The notes under the pieces: model-generated
What the model was told of the DNA's origin: nothing
Databases searched by the model: none
What the model saw: only the letters and a program-made list of their open reading frames with translations
From: Candidatus Roizmanbacteria bacterium
GTDB lineage: Bacteria > Patescibacteriota > Microgenomatia > UBA1406 > GWC2-37-13
Direction: 5' to 3'
NCBI GenBank assembly: GCA_013334845.1
Contig: JAAXWV010000050.1
Span: 1 to 8,870 of the forward strand
Length of the DNA: 8,870 nt
Position numbers and translations under genes: made by a program
Part shown: positions 1-5,332 of the stretch, in pieces
Layout of the letters: every line of letters starts with the position of its first letter
Numbering within the stretch: the stretch's first letter is position 1

Positions 1-227
1 CGAACTTGGCCCGGCCGCCGCTGCCGCCCAGCGTCGAGGCCGGCGGACACGGCGGCTCGCACGGCTACCTGGGTCACGAGTTCGTCATGTCGATCCTGGA
101 GAACCGCCAGCCGCTGGTGAACGTCGCGTGGGCGCTGAACATGACCGTTGCCGGTATCGTCGCCCACCAGTCGGCCCTGAAGGGCGGCGAACGGATGAAG
201 ATCCCACAGTACAAGTACTGGGCATGA
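1..227 (+). CDS. Gfo/Idh/MocA-family oxidoreductase, C-terminal fragment (5' end outside window)
   Basis: The reading frame is open from the window edge (first full codon at base 3) to TGA at 225-227, so only about the last 74 residues are visible. The segment HGGSHGYLGHEFV, then ILENRQP, AGIVAHQSALKGGE and a final KIPQYKYW, matches the C-terminal end typical of Gfo/Idh/MocA NAD(P)-dependent sugar dehydrogenase-like proteins, especially those of Planctomycetes-like bacteria. The nucleotide-binding Rossmann domain and catalytic residues would lie upstream and cannot be judged. Nearly every third codon position is G or C (CTG, GTC, GCC, ATC), quite unlike the genes that follow. The piece is either foreign DNA or an assembly join. 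The family call rests on motif recall; substrate is unknown. Confidence 0.65.
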   Translation, partial: NLARPPLPPSVEAGGHGGSHGYLGHEFVMSILENRQPLVNVAWALNMTVAGIVAHQSALKGGERMKIPQYKYWA

Positions 228-248
228 GCCCCAATCTGTTTCCCCTTT

Positions 249-278
249 TTGAAAAGACAGTTCAGTTTAGTAATTAAT
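249..278 (+). promoter_or_regulatory. putative fmt promoter
   Basis: TTGAAA at 249-254 (five of six to the -35 consensus) is followed by an 18-base spacer and ATTAAT at 273-278 (four of six to TATAAT), ending seven bases before the fmt ATG. The -10 is weak, but its position matches the other promoters in the window, which predict transcripts starting at or next to the start codon. No Shine-Dalgarno sequence precedes fmt. Confidence 0.4.
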
Positions 279-285
279 AAGTACC

Positions 286-1248
286 ATGCAGAAAATACGT
301 ACCGCCTATTTCGGCTCACCTGATTTCGCCGCGAAGTTTCTGGAATTAATGATCACTGACAACGATTCACCTTTTGAGGTTGTCCTGGTTGTGACCCAGC
401 CGGACAAGCCCGTGGGGCGAAAGCAGATCCTCACCCCAAGTCCGGTGAATACGGTTGAGGAAAAGTATGGACTAGAAACGTTTAGTGTATCTCGTGCTAG
501 CATCTTGCAGAGTTCTCGAATCGATCTTGCGGTGCTCTATGCCTATGGTGAGATTATCCCGAAGGATATCCTCGCCATTCCGAAGTTCGGCTTCTGGAAT
601 ATTCATCCTTCTCTCCTCCCCCTCTATCGAGGAGCAACACCAACGACGTTCCCCCTCTTATTTGGCGACAAAGTCACCGGCGTCACCCTTATGGAAATGG
701 CTGAAAAGCTTGATGCAGGCGCTATCCTTGCTCAAGAGAAGTACGAAATAAATCCCGACTCGCGCCGACCCGACCTCGAACAGGATCTCACCAAACAGGC
801 GTATCAAGTACTTAAACGTACTGTACTCAATAGTCCGGATCTTTCCTTTTTGTCTCGTACTCCCCAAGACGAAAGCAGGGCAACATTCACTCGAATGATC
901 TCAAAACAGGATGGCTTTTTGTCTCTTCCCGTCTTGCAAAAGGCTCTGCAAAATGAACCTCTCACTCCTGAAGAGATTCCTCAGATAGCACAATGGTATA
1001 TTTCCCGCAATCCGTCTGCGGAAATTAAACTTCCCGGATCTGCTGAAATCGTCTATAACCTCTATCGGGCCCTCTATCCCTGGCCCGGCTTATGGACGTT
1101 CTTCCCCACCACCAATGGGGAACGTCGATTGAAGCTCACTGAGTTGAAGCGGGTAAATGGAAAGCTTGAGTTAATAAAAGTACAGCTCGAGGGGAAAAAC
1201 GAGGTTGACTACCCTACCTTCACCAAAGCCTACGGAGAGCTAAAGTAA
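286..1248 (+). CDS. fmt: methionyl-tRNA formyltransferase
   Basis: Fmt transfers a formyl group from 10-formyl-tetrahydrofolate to the amino group of methionyl-initiator tRNA in the cytoplasm. The 320-residue product is close to the usual family length of about 310-315. The N-terminal formyltransferase domain (about 1-205) opens with YFGSPDFA (8-15) and QPDKPVGR (38-45). It holds the catalytic triad of the family as N105 and H107 in NIHPSLLPLYRGATP and D143 in KLDAGAIL. The C-terminal tRNA-binding domain includes SKQDGF (about residue 206 on) and LYRALYPWPGLWTFF. The ATG at 286 is the first in frame and gives the family N-terminus. It is the first gene after the GC-rich fragment and stands alone on this strand apart from a small ORF downstream. 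It draws on the same folate pool as thyA and dfrA farther right. All key residues are intact. Confidence 0.96.
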   Translation: MQKIRTAYFGSPDFAAKFLELMITDNDSPFEVVLVVTQPDKPVGRKQILTPSPVNTVEEKYGLETFSVSRASILQSSRIDLAVLYAYGEIIPKDILAIPKFGFWNIHPSLLPLYRGATPTTFPLLFGDKVTGVTLMEMAEKLDAGAILAQEKYEINPDSRRPDLEQDLTKQAYQVLKRTVLNSPDLSFLSRTPQDESRATFTRMISKQDGFLSLPVLQKALQNEPLTPEEIPQIAQWYISRNPSAEIKLPGSAEIVYNLYRALYPWPGLWTFFPTTNGERRLKLTELKRVNGKLELIKVQLEGKNEVDYPTFTKAYGELK

Positions 1249-1281
1249 TTAATAATTAACAATTAAGAATGAAGAATGTAC
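1247..1281 (+). repeat. AT-rich heptad repeat array (AATTAAG type) after fmt
   Basis: Five degenerate 7-bp units run in phase from inside the fmt stop codon: AATTAAT (1247-1253), AATTAAC (1254-1260), AATTAAG (1261-1267), AATGAAG (1268-1274) and AATGTAC (1275-1281). The sense is that of fmt. Similar arrays follow dfrA and dcd. Each early unit contains TAA, and the period of seven moves it through all three frames. Confidence 0.8.
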
Positions 1282-1344
1282 GTATGTTACTCCAGACATA
1301 CATATCAATTGTGTAAATAAGAGCTTTATGCTGCTCTATTCCTC

Positions 1345-1372
1345 TTGAAGCTCTACAATAGATTTGTATAAT
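1345..1372 (+). promoter_or_regulatory. putative sigma70-type promoter before the small ORF
   Basis: TTGAAG at 1345-1350, a 16-base spacer and a perfect TATAAT at 1367-1372. The expected transcript start is near 1379, a few bases before the ATG at 1383. The -10 overlaps the earlier in-frame ATG at 1371, which argues against that start. Confidence 0.5.
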
Positions 1373-1382
1373 GACCTGTAGT

Positions 1383-1679
1383 ATGACACGTGCAGAACAG
1401 AATCCTAATATGCCACCTACAAACTCCGCTGGAGACAACGGCTCACCCCCTCCCACTGTTCCTCTCGAACCGCCCCATATCACTCAAGGGGTCATGTATG
1501 ATCGAGAACTTCATCAGCAAATGGCTACACAATCAAGGAAAGCAAATACTTTTATGGATCATCAAGACAGATGGGAAGCTGATCAAGCCCAAAGAAGACC
1601 ACCCCTATATGGGTGTATAAACCCTGATCAGGCTTCATCACCAACATCCACAAAACCAAATAACACTAAAAAAGGTTGA
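1383..1679 (+). CDS. small proline-rich hydrophilic protein, unknown function
   Basis: I do not recognise this protein. The frame gives 98 residues from the ATG at 1383 (102 from the ATG at 1371, which overlaps a perfect -10 box and so is less likely). It has no predicted membrane segment or signal peptide. Proline, serine, threonine, asparagine and glutamine dominate, with PPP near residue 23 and a basic, Ser/Thr-rich tail, which suggests a disordered protein. A middle stretch (about 39-70, with TQGVMYDRELHQQMATQ) could be helical. It ends two bases before the end of tgt on the other strand, and the promoter-like sequence just upstream favours a real gene. No homology support is available, so it may be a chance ORF. 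Confidence 0.4.
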   Translation: MTRAEQNPNMPPTNSAGDNGSPPPTVPLEPPHITQGVMYDRELHQQMATQSRKANTFMDHQDRWEADQAQRRPPLYGCINPDQASSPTSTKPNNTKKG

Positions 1680-1681
1680 CA

Positions 1682-2860
1682 TTAGTACTGTGAAGATTCG
1701 ATTCTCACCCTCACCTCTCTCATCAACCGTTCCATGGTGAAAAGATTGTGAAATGAGGCTAAAGTGTAGCCAAGGAGCTCTTTCTGCTTGAAGAGATGAT
1801 GGAGGTATGATTTTGAAAAGTTTATACATGCATAGCAAGTACACTCTTCATCGATCTTGCTCATGTCCTCTTTATACATTCCTTTATTAATATCAATCTC
1901 ATATGTTCCTTCACGTGCTCCCTCGAGATATCGCTTCACATCAGTCCATTGGTACACTGCCCCCATGCGGGCGATACGGGTTGGCTCCACACAATCAAGG
2001 GTATCCACCCCGCACACCACCGCATCAAGAATATCATCAATGTGTCCGATACCCAGCAAGTGAACTGGTTTATCTTCGGGTAAATAGGGTGCGACCCACT
2101 CGACCTGCTTTCGCATTTCCTCTTTCGACTCCCCTACCGCCACTCCCCCGATTGCCACACCCTGTACCAGTTGGGTTGCGATAAATTTAGCTGACTCCAC
2201 TCGCAGATCATCAAAAGTTCCCCCCTGAATAATTCCATACAAAAACTGATGATGTCCATATGTGCTTTTATTACCATGCTGGTCAAGATAGGTGAGACAT
2301 CGCTTTAGCCAGGCGTGAGTTCGCTCCATCGCTTTTTCCGCATACTCGTGAGTTGCCGGGTAATAGGTGCATTCATCAAAAGCCATGAGGAGATCTGCTC
2401 CGATTTTTCGTTGAAACTCCATCGACGATTCCGGAGTGAAATCAATCACCGAACCGTCGTAGACTGATCGAAACTTCACTCCATCTTCGTTGATTTTCAG
2501 CACGAGCGGCTCCTCCTCTCCTCCTCGCAGTTTTGCCCGTCTACTGTTTGTTTGAGCAAGCGAAAACACCTGAAAACCTCCTGAGTCAGAGAGAAGCGGT
2601 ACAGAAAGTTTTGCATACTCGTGTACTCCGCCTGCCTGTTGAAGCACCTCCACACCAGGATGGGTAACCAGATGATAGGTGTTCACAAATGAAAGCTGGA
2701 CTTTCAGATCAGTAATCTGTGCCGGAGTGAGCGACTTGATCGTTGCCTTTGTCCCTACAGGTACAAATGCCGGAGTCTGAACCACTCCATGATCGGTAGC
2801 AATCACACCACGCCGCGCACGCGACCGACTCGAACGTTTAGTAACCTGAAAAAATGACAT
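1682..2860 (-). CDS. tgt: queuine/preQ1 tRNA-guanine transglycosylase
   Basis: Tgt exchanges guanine 34 in the anticodon of GUN-anticodon tRNAs (Tyr, His, Asn, Asp) for preQ1, a step of queuosine synthesis. The 392-residue product is near the family length of about 370-390. It has the TIM-barrel motifs SDSGGFQVFSL (91-101, with general acid/base D92), FDECTYYP (161-168), GIIQGG (209-214), GGVAVGE (238-244), LLGIGH (268-273) and LDCVEPTR (288-295, with nucleophile D289). Zinc ligands are C340, C342 and C345 in CTCYAC, and H371. The frame is open 74 codons further upstream, but those codons cross repeat DNA and resemble nothing. The ATG at 2860 gives a normal N-terminus and sits six bases after a -10 box. 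QueA, the next enzyme of the pathway, is two genes upstream on the same strand. All key residues are present. Confidence 0.96.
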   Translation of the reverse strand: MSFFQVTKRSSRSRARRGVIATDHGVVQTPAFVPVGTKATIKSLTPAQITDLKVQLSFVNTYHLVTHPGVEVLQQAGGVHEYAKLSVPLLSDSGGFQVFSLAQTNSRRAKLRGGEEEPLVLKINEDGVKFRSVYDGSVIDFTPESSMEFQRKIGADLLMAFDECTYYPATHEYAEKAMERTHAWLKRCLTYLDQHGNKSTYGHHQFLYGIIQGGTFDDLRVESAKFIATQLVQGVAIGGVAVGESKEEMRKQVEWVAPYLPEDKPVHLLGIGHIDDILDAVVCGVDTLDCVEPTRIARMGAVYQWTDVKRYLEGAREGTYEIDINKGMYKEDMSKIDEECTCYACINFSKSYLHHLFKQKELLGYTLASFHNLFTMERLMREVRVRIESSQY

Positions 2861-2866
2861 GGAGAT

Positions 2867-2875
2867 ATTATAGCA
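2867..2875 (-). promoter_or_regulatory. extended -10 promoter of tgt, predicted leaderless
   Basis: Read on the minus strand, TGCTATAAT (2875 to 2867) is a perfect extended -10 element. Only six bases separate it from the ATG at 2860, so the expected transcript start is the A of the ATG itself. The -35 region (around 2890-2895) is weak, as is common with an extended -10. There is no room for a ribosome binding site. Confidence 0.7.
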
Positions 2876-2922
2876 TCTACATCTCACTCTGAACGATTGA
2901 GTCAGGTGGTGCAAGAGAGGCA

Positions 2923-2975
2923 TGTCGGGATCGTACATCTCTTTTTCTGGGTGGCGAGCAGAAAGGGTCCCGACA
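2923..2975. repeat. interrupted inverted repeat (hairpin) in the tgt upstream gap
   Basis: TGTCGGGA (2923-2930) and CTTTTTCTG (2941-2949) pair with the continuous 17-base arm CAGAAAGGG + TCCCGACA (2959-2975). The loop is nine bases (2950-2958) and a ten-base bulge lies on the 5' arm (2931-2940). Two of the 17 pairs are G-T. The hairpin lies upstream of the predicted tgt transcript start and downstream of the membrane-protein gene, so it could act at the 3' end of that gene's transcript. There is no clean U-run. Confidence 0.55.
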
Positions 2976-2985
2976 CGCGCACAGC

Positions 2986-3020
2986 GTCTCAGCGAGCACT
3001 GGCGGGAGTGAATGCGAGAC
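2986..3020. repeat. second imperfect inverted repeat
   Basis: GTCTC (2986-2990) pairs with GAGAC (3016-3020), GC (2992-2993) with GC (3014-3015), and CACT (2997-3000) with AGTG (3007-3010) around a six-base loop. Together with the hairpin before it, this makes 2923-3020 an unusually GC-rich, foldable stretch for this genome. Its function is unknown. Confidence 0.4.
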
Positions 3021-3055
3021 AGGCCGCCGGAAAAAGAAGAAGGGGAATTGAGAAA

Positions 3056-3080
3056 GATCCTGAAACAAGTCCAGGATGAC
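3056..3080. repeat. dispersed palindromic repeat-like sequence (ATCCTG...CAGGAT)
   Basis: ATCCTG (3057-3062) and CAGGAT (3072-3077) flank AAACAAGTC. On the minus strand the stretch begins GTCATCCTGGACTTG and runs into TTTCAGGATC, which resembles a palindromic intergenic repeat widely seen in bacterial genomes. Recognition is from memory; no second copy lies in this window. Confidence 0.5.
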
Positions 3081-3083
3081 ATA

Positions 3084-3113
3084 CATCAGAATCCCGAGCC
3101 TGTCGAGAGGTGA
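3084..3113. repeat. degenerate dispersed-repeat-like sequence (CCCGAGCCTGTCGAG)
   Basis: CATCAGAATCCCGAGCC followed by TGTCGAGAGGTGACG resembles a worn copy of the common intergenic palindrome of the form CATCCYGAGCCTGTCGAAGGATG. The stem is imperfect here. It lies three bases from the previous repeat-like sequence, between the membrane-protein gene and tgt. Confidence 0.4.
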
Positions 3114-3135
3114 CGTGTGAGTTCCACATTACTCT

Positions 3136-3600
3136 TCACTTATAGTAGCTCTTTACCTGGAACAGGATGTACATGCTCAAAAGTGAGCCGATAACCAATG
3201 CTCCCAGATTGAAGTTGACAACATTTTGAATGACTCCCAGTAAATTGGCGCAGTACACAAGATCCCATGCGCTTCTCTTCCGGTGCATCAAGCCCGGGAT
3301 TGCCATCGCTTCCATTACCAGCATTATTGCAGACAAGATTAGCGAGGCCAAGTAGCCAAGTCCGCTAGCTGCTCCTCCTAAAAAGGCGAAGGGTGCCACA
3401 AGCGCTCCCAACCCAAAAATAGCTAAAAGCGCTGGTGCTGTGAGAATGATGATGATAAGGGTAATCCACGGTGCAATATTCACAATCGTTTCTTTCGCTT
3501 TTGCAGGAATAGCTGGTGCTTTTTTTACGAGGTAAAGCTCGAGAGTGCTCTCCAACTGTGATAACGAGGTTTTGAGATCAGTCGTTTTAGTGTGTGTCAT
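3136..3600 (-). CDS. small four-helix membrane protein, unknown function
   Basis: This 154-residue protein has a hydrophilic N-terminus (1-42) and about four membrane segments, near 44-62, 66-104 (a long hydrophobic stretch that could be one or two passes), 112-129 and 131-149. It ends in a basic FQVKSYYK tail. The N-terminal part contains ELYLVKKAPAIP, followed by APWITLIIIILTAPALLAIF and a Gly/Ala-rich segment GLGALVAPFAFLGGAASGLG. Proteins of this pattern are, from memory, common in Patescibacteria and usually annotated as hypothetical. It lies between queA and tgt on the same strand, 44 bases after queA, but has its own consensus promoter. It lacks features of the known queuosine-precursor carriers YhhQ and QueT that I could recognise. 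The gene is well supported; the function is unknown. Confidence 0.8.
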   Translation of the reverse strand: MTHTKTTDLKTSLSQLESTLELYLVKKAPAIPAKAKETIVNIAPWITLIIIILTAPALLAIFGLGALVAPFAFLGGAASGLGYLASLILSAIMLVMEAMAIPGLMHRKRSAWDLVYCANLLGVIQNVVNFNLGALVIGSLLSMYILFQVKSYYK

Positions 3601-3606
3601 AGTTCC

Positions 3607-3635
3607 ATCCTAGGCGATACTGGTCGTTTTGTCAA
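3607..3635 (-). promoter_or_regulatory. consensus promoter of the membrane-protein gene, predicted leaderless
   Basis: On the minus strand, a perfect TTGACA (3635 to 3630), a 17-base spacer and TAGGAT (3612 to 3607). Six bases then lead to the ATG at 3600, so transcription is expected to start at the A of the ATG. This is the best full promoter in the window and lies in the short gap after queA, so the gene is probably expressed independently of queA. Confidence 0.75.
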
Positions 3636-3644
3636 CATGTAACA

Positions 3645-4691
3645 TTACTTAATAAACATTGCGTCACCGAAGCTGAAAAACCGATACCTCTCCTCCTTTG
3701 CAATCTCATATAAATCTAGGATCTTTCGTTTTGCCCCTTTAGATCTCAAAAAGGCATCAACCAGCATCATGAGCGAGGATCGAGGAACATGAAAATTGGT
3801 TACCATACAGTCTACCTGTTGAAACACATAGGGATTAAATACAAATAAATCCGTATTTCCATTTCCCGCCTCAACAAATCCCCCCTTCCCTGCCGACTCA
3901 AGGGTACGCACTACTGTCGTTCCCACTGCGACGCACTTTTTTCCCGCACGTTTTGCGGAGTTTATGGCTGAAGCTGCCTCGGGACTTATCTCATATAGTT
4001 CCTCATGTAATTGCCTCTTTTCAATGTTTATAGCATCAATCGGAGCAAAAGTACCCATACCAACGTGGAGCTGTGTGTTTATGATATTTATCCGTTTCTG
4101 TTCTATTTTTTTAAACACTCTTTCTGTGAAGTGGAGAGAGGCGGTAGGTGCTGCAACCGATCCCTCTTTACGAGCAAATATCGTCTGATATTTTATACGT
4201 AGTTGTTCCTCTGTTAGGGGACTATGCTTGATGTAGGGAGGAATCGGCATACGCCCCTCCTCCTCCAGAGCATGGACAAGTTGAGATCGATTCAAGCTAC
4301 TTTTGAGATAAAATATGTTTTCTTTTTGTCGCTCCACCTGAAAAATGAACCCATGCTGGCTAGTTAGCTTTGACCCTACACCTAGCTTCCGATCGGACAT
4401 CACTGGTATACAAGATACATCTTCAGTCAGGTGATTAATGAGAAAAAGCACCTGTACTCTTCCACCGGTTTCCTTAAATAACGTAAGACGAGATGGAAGA
4501 ACTTTTGTCTCATTTAAGACCAAGAAGGAAATCGGAGAAAGATACCGATCGAGGTTAATAAAGCGGTCATGGATCACCTCATCACTTGCTGTGTCATAGA
4601 CAAAGAGGCGCGATTCATCACGAGGGCTCGACGGCTCCTGTGCGATAAGTTCCTCCGGAAGCTGATAATCAAAATCGTCAGGTGAAATCAT
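3645..4691 (-). CDS. queA: S-adenosylmethionine:tRNA ribosyltransferase-isomerase
   Basis: QueA transfers and isomerises the ribosyl part of S-adenosylmethionine onto preQ1-modified tRNA to make epoxyqueuosine, the step after Tgt. The 348-residue product matches the usual length of about 340-356. Family motifs run the full length: FDYQLPEELIAQEP (7-20), LNETKVLPSRL near 60-69, EGRMPIPPYI, GSVAAPTASLHF, LHVGMGTFAPI, AVGTTVVRTLESA, VTNFHVPRSSLMMLV and the C-terminal YRFFSFGDAMFI. The ATG at 4691 gives the standard N-terminus and lies seven bases after a perfect -10 box. The membrane-protein gene and tgt follow on the same strand, so the two queuosine enzymes are near neighbours. No 7-deazaguanine synthesis gene (queC, queD, queE, queF) is in view. 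The product looks intact. Confidence 0.97.
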   Translation of the reverse strand: MISPDDFDYQLPEELIAQEPSSPRDESRLFVYDTASDEVIHDRFINLDRYLSPISFLVLNETKVLPSRLTLFKETGGRVQVLFLINHLTEDVSCIPVMSDRKLGVGSKLTSQHGFIFQVERQKENIFYLKSSLNRSQLVHALEEEGRMPIPPYIKHSPLTEEQLRIKYQTIFARKEGSVAAPTASLHFTERVFKKIEQKRINIINTQLHVGMGTFAPIDAINIEKRQLHEELYEISPEAASAINSAKRAGKKCVAVGTTVVRTLESAGKGGFVEAGNGNTDLFVFNPYVFQQVDCMVTNFHVPRSSLMMLVDAFLRSKGAKRKILDLYEIAKEERYRFFSFGDAMFIK

Positions 4692-4698
4692 GAAGGAG

Positions 4699-4704
4699 AT
4701 TATA
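4699..4704 (-). promoter_or_regulatory. -10 element of queA, predicted leaderless
   Basis: A perfect TATAAT on the minus strand (4704 to 4699) ends seven bases before the queA ATG at 4691. The expected start of transcription is at or one base before the ATG. The -35 region is poor. The intervening CTCCTTC is pyrimidine-rich, the opposite of a Shine-Dalgarno sequence. Confidence 0.6.
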
Positions 4705-4726
4705 CCGGATTTTTAATTTGAAGATT

Positions 4727-4754
4727 AGTAGAGAGTAGAAAGTATAGAGTAGAG
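4727..4754. repeat. heptad repeat array, AGTAGAG type
   Basis: Four 7-bp units in phase: AGTAGAG (4727-4733), AGTAGAA (4734-4740), AGTATAG (4741-4747) and AGTAGAG (4748-4754). The following AGCGTGT and AGGAGCG keep the AG start but drift. It lies just upstream of the queA promoter and differs in sequence from the AATTAAG-type arrays while sharing their period. Confidence 0.75.
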
Positions 4755-4800
4755 AGCGTGTAGGAGCGTATTGATCCCGCTGCGCAGAGCAACCCCCTTT

Positions 4801-4828
4801 ATTAATTATTAACTCTTAATTATTAATT
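4801..4828 (-). repeat. AT-rich heptad repeat array (AATTAAG type) after dfrA
   Basis: Read in the dfrA sense, four units follow in phase: AATTAAT (4828-4822), AATTAAG (4821-4815), AGTTAAT (4814-4808) and AATTAAT (4807-4801). The array begins 21 bases past the dfrA stop codon. It has the same unit, orientation relative to the gene and first unit as the arrays after fmt and dcd. Confidence 0.8.
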
Positions 4829-4849
4829 AATTCACACAATCCCATAGTA

Positions 4850-5332
4850 TCACTTCTCGAGCACGAAGAACGTGTAGGAATATACCCCGGAGTGGCCTGA
4901 TTCCTGTTGTACTACTTTTTTGAACATCGAGTAATCCGGGAAAAAGGCATCAGCCTCAAAATCTCCCTCCACTTTTGTGAGATACAGACGGTCGGCACGA
5001 TCAATTGCCTGGGCATAGATCTGTGCACCGCCGATCACAAAAACTTCATCAGTGTTTTGAGCTTTAGCTTTTTCCAGAGCCTCATCCAGACTACCCACAC
5101 TATCACATCCCGGAGCCTGAAAAGCAGTATCACGGGTGATAATTATGTTTATTCTATTGGGTAATGGACGCCCGATAGATTCATACGTTTTTCTCCCCAT
5201 AATGATAGGGTGTCCGGTGGTAAGTTGCTTAAACCTCTTCAAATCCTCACTAATATGCCACAGAAGCTGATTACCCTTTCCTATAGCACGGTTATTCCCT
5301 ACCGCGACGATGATACTGAGTGTTGGTTTCAT
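4850..5332 (-). CDS. folA: dihydrofolate reductase
   Basis: DHFR reduces dihydrofolate to tetrahydrofolate with NADPH and so restores the folate that thymidylate synthase oxidises. At 160 residues it has the normal bacterial length. Visible are the substrate-site helix LLWHISEDLKRFK with the catalytic acid D30, the cofactor segment IIMGRKTYESIGRPLPNR (about 43-60) and the second cofactor motif VIGGAQIY (about 98-105). The ATG at 5332 overlaps the thyA stop in the sequence ATGA, so the two are very likely co-transcribed and translationally coupled. It is the only gene of the minus-strand block without a promoter-like sequence next to its start. A heptad array follows the stop codon. All key features are intact. 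Confidence 0.96.
   Translation of the reverse strand: MKPTLSIIVAVGNNRAIGKGNQLLWHISEDLKRFKQLTTGHPIIMGRKTYESIGRPLPNRINIIITRDTAFQAPGCDSVGSLDEALEKAKAQNTDEVFVIGGAQIYAQAIDRADRLYLTKVEGDFEADAFFPDYSMFKKVVQQESGHSGVYSYTFFVLEK

Noticed and set aside
1282..1301. GTATGT...ACATAC hairpin as an fmt terminator
   Set aside because: The stem is only six AT-rich pairs and no T-run follows it.
2861..2900. A preQ1 riboswitch ahead of tgt or queA
   Set aside because: Both genes have a -10 element 6-7 bases from the ATG, which leaves no leader for a riboswitch, and no preQ1 aptamer-like sequence was seen.
2861..3082. A 74-codon N-terminal extension of tgt
   Set aside because: It runs through the GC-rich repeats and the promoter, shows no Tgt homology, and the ATG at 2860 gives the normal family start six bases after an extended -10.
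4727..4835. The clustered short repeats as a CRISPR array
   Set aside because: The units are 7 bp in direct tandem with no spacers, and no cas gene is in the window.
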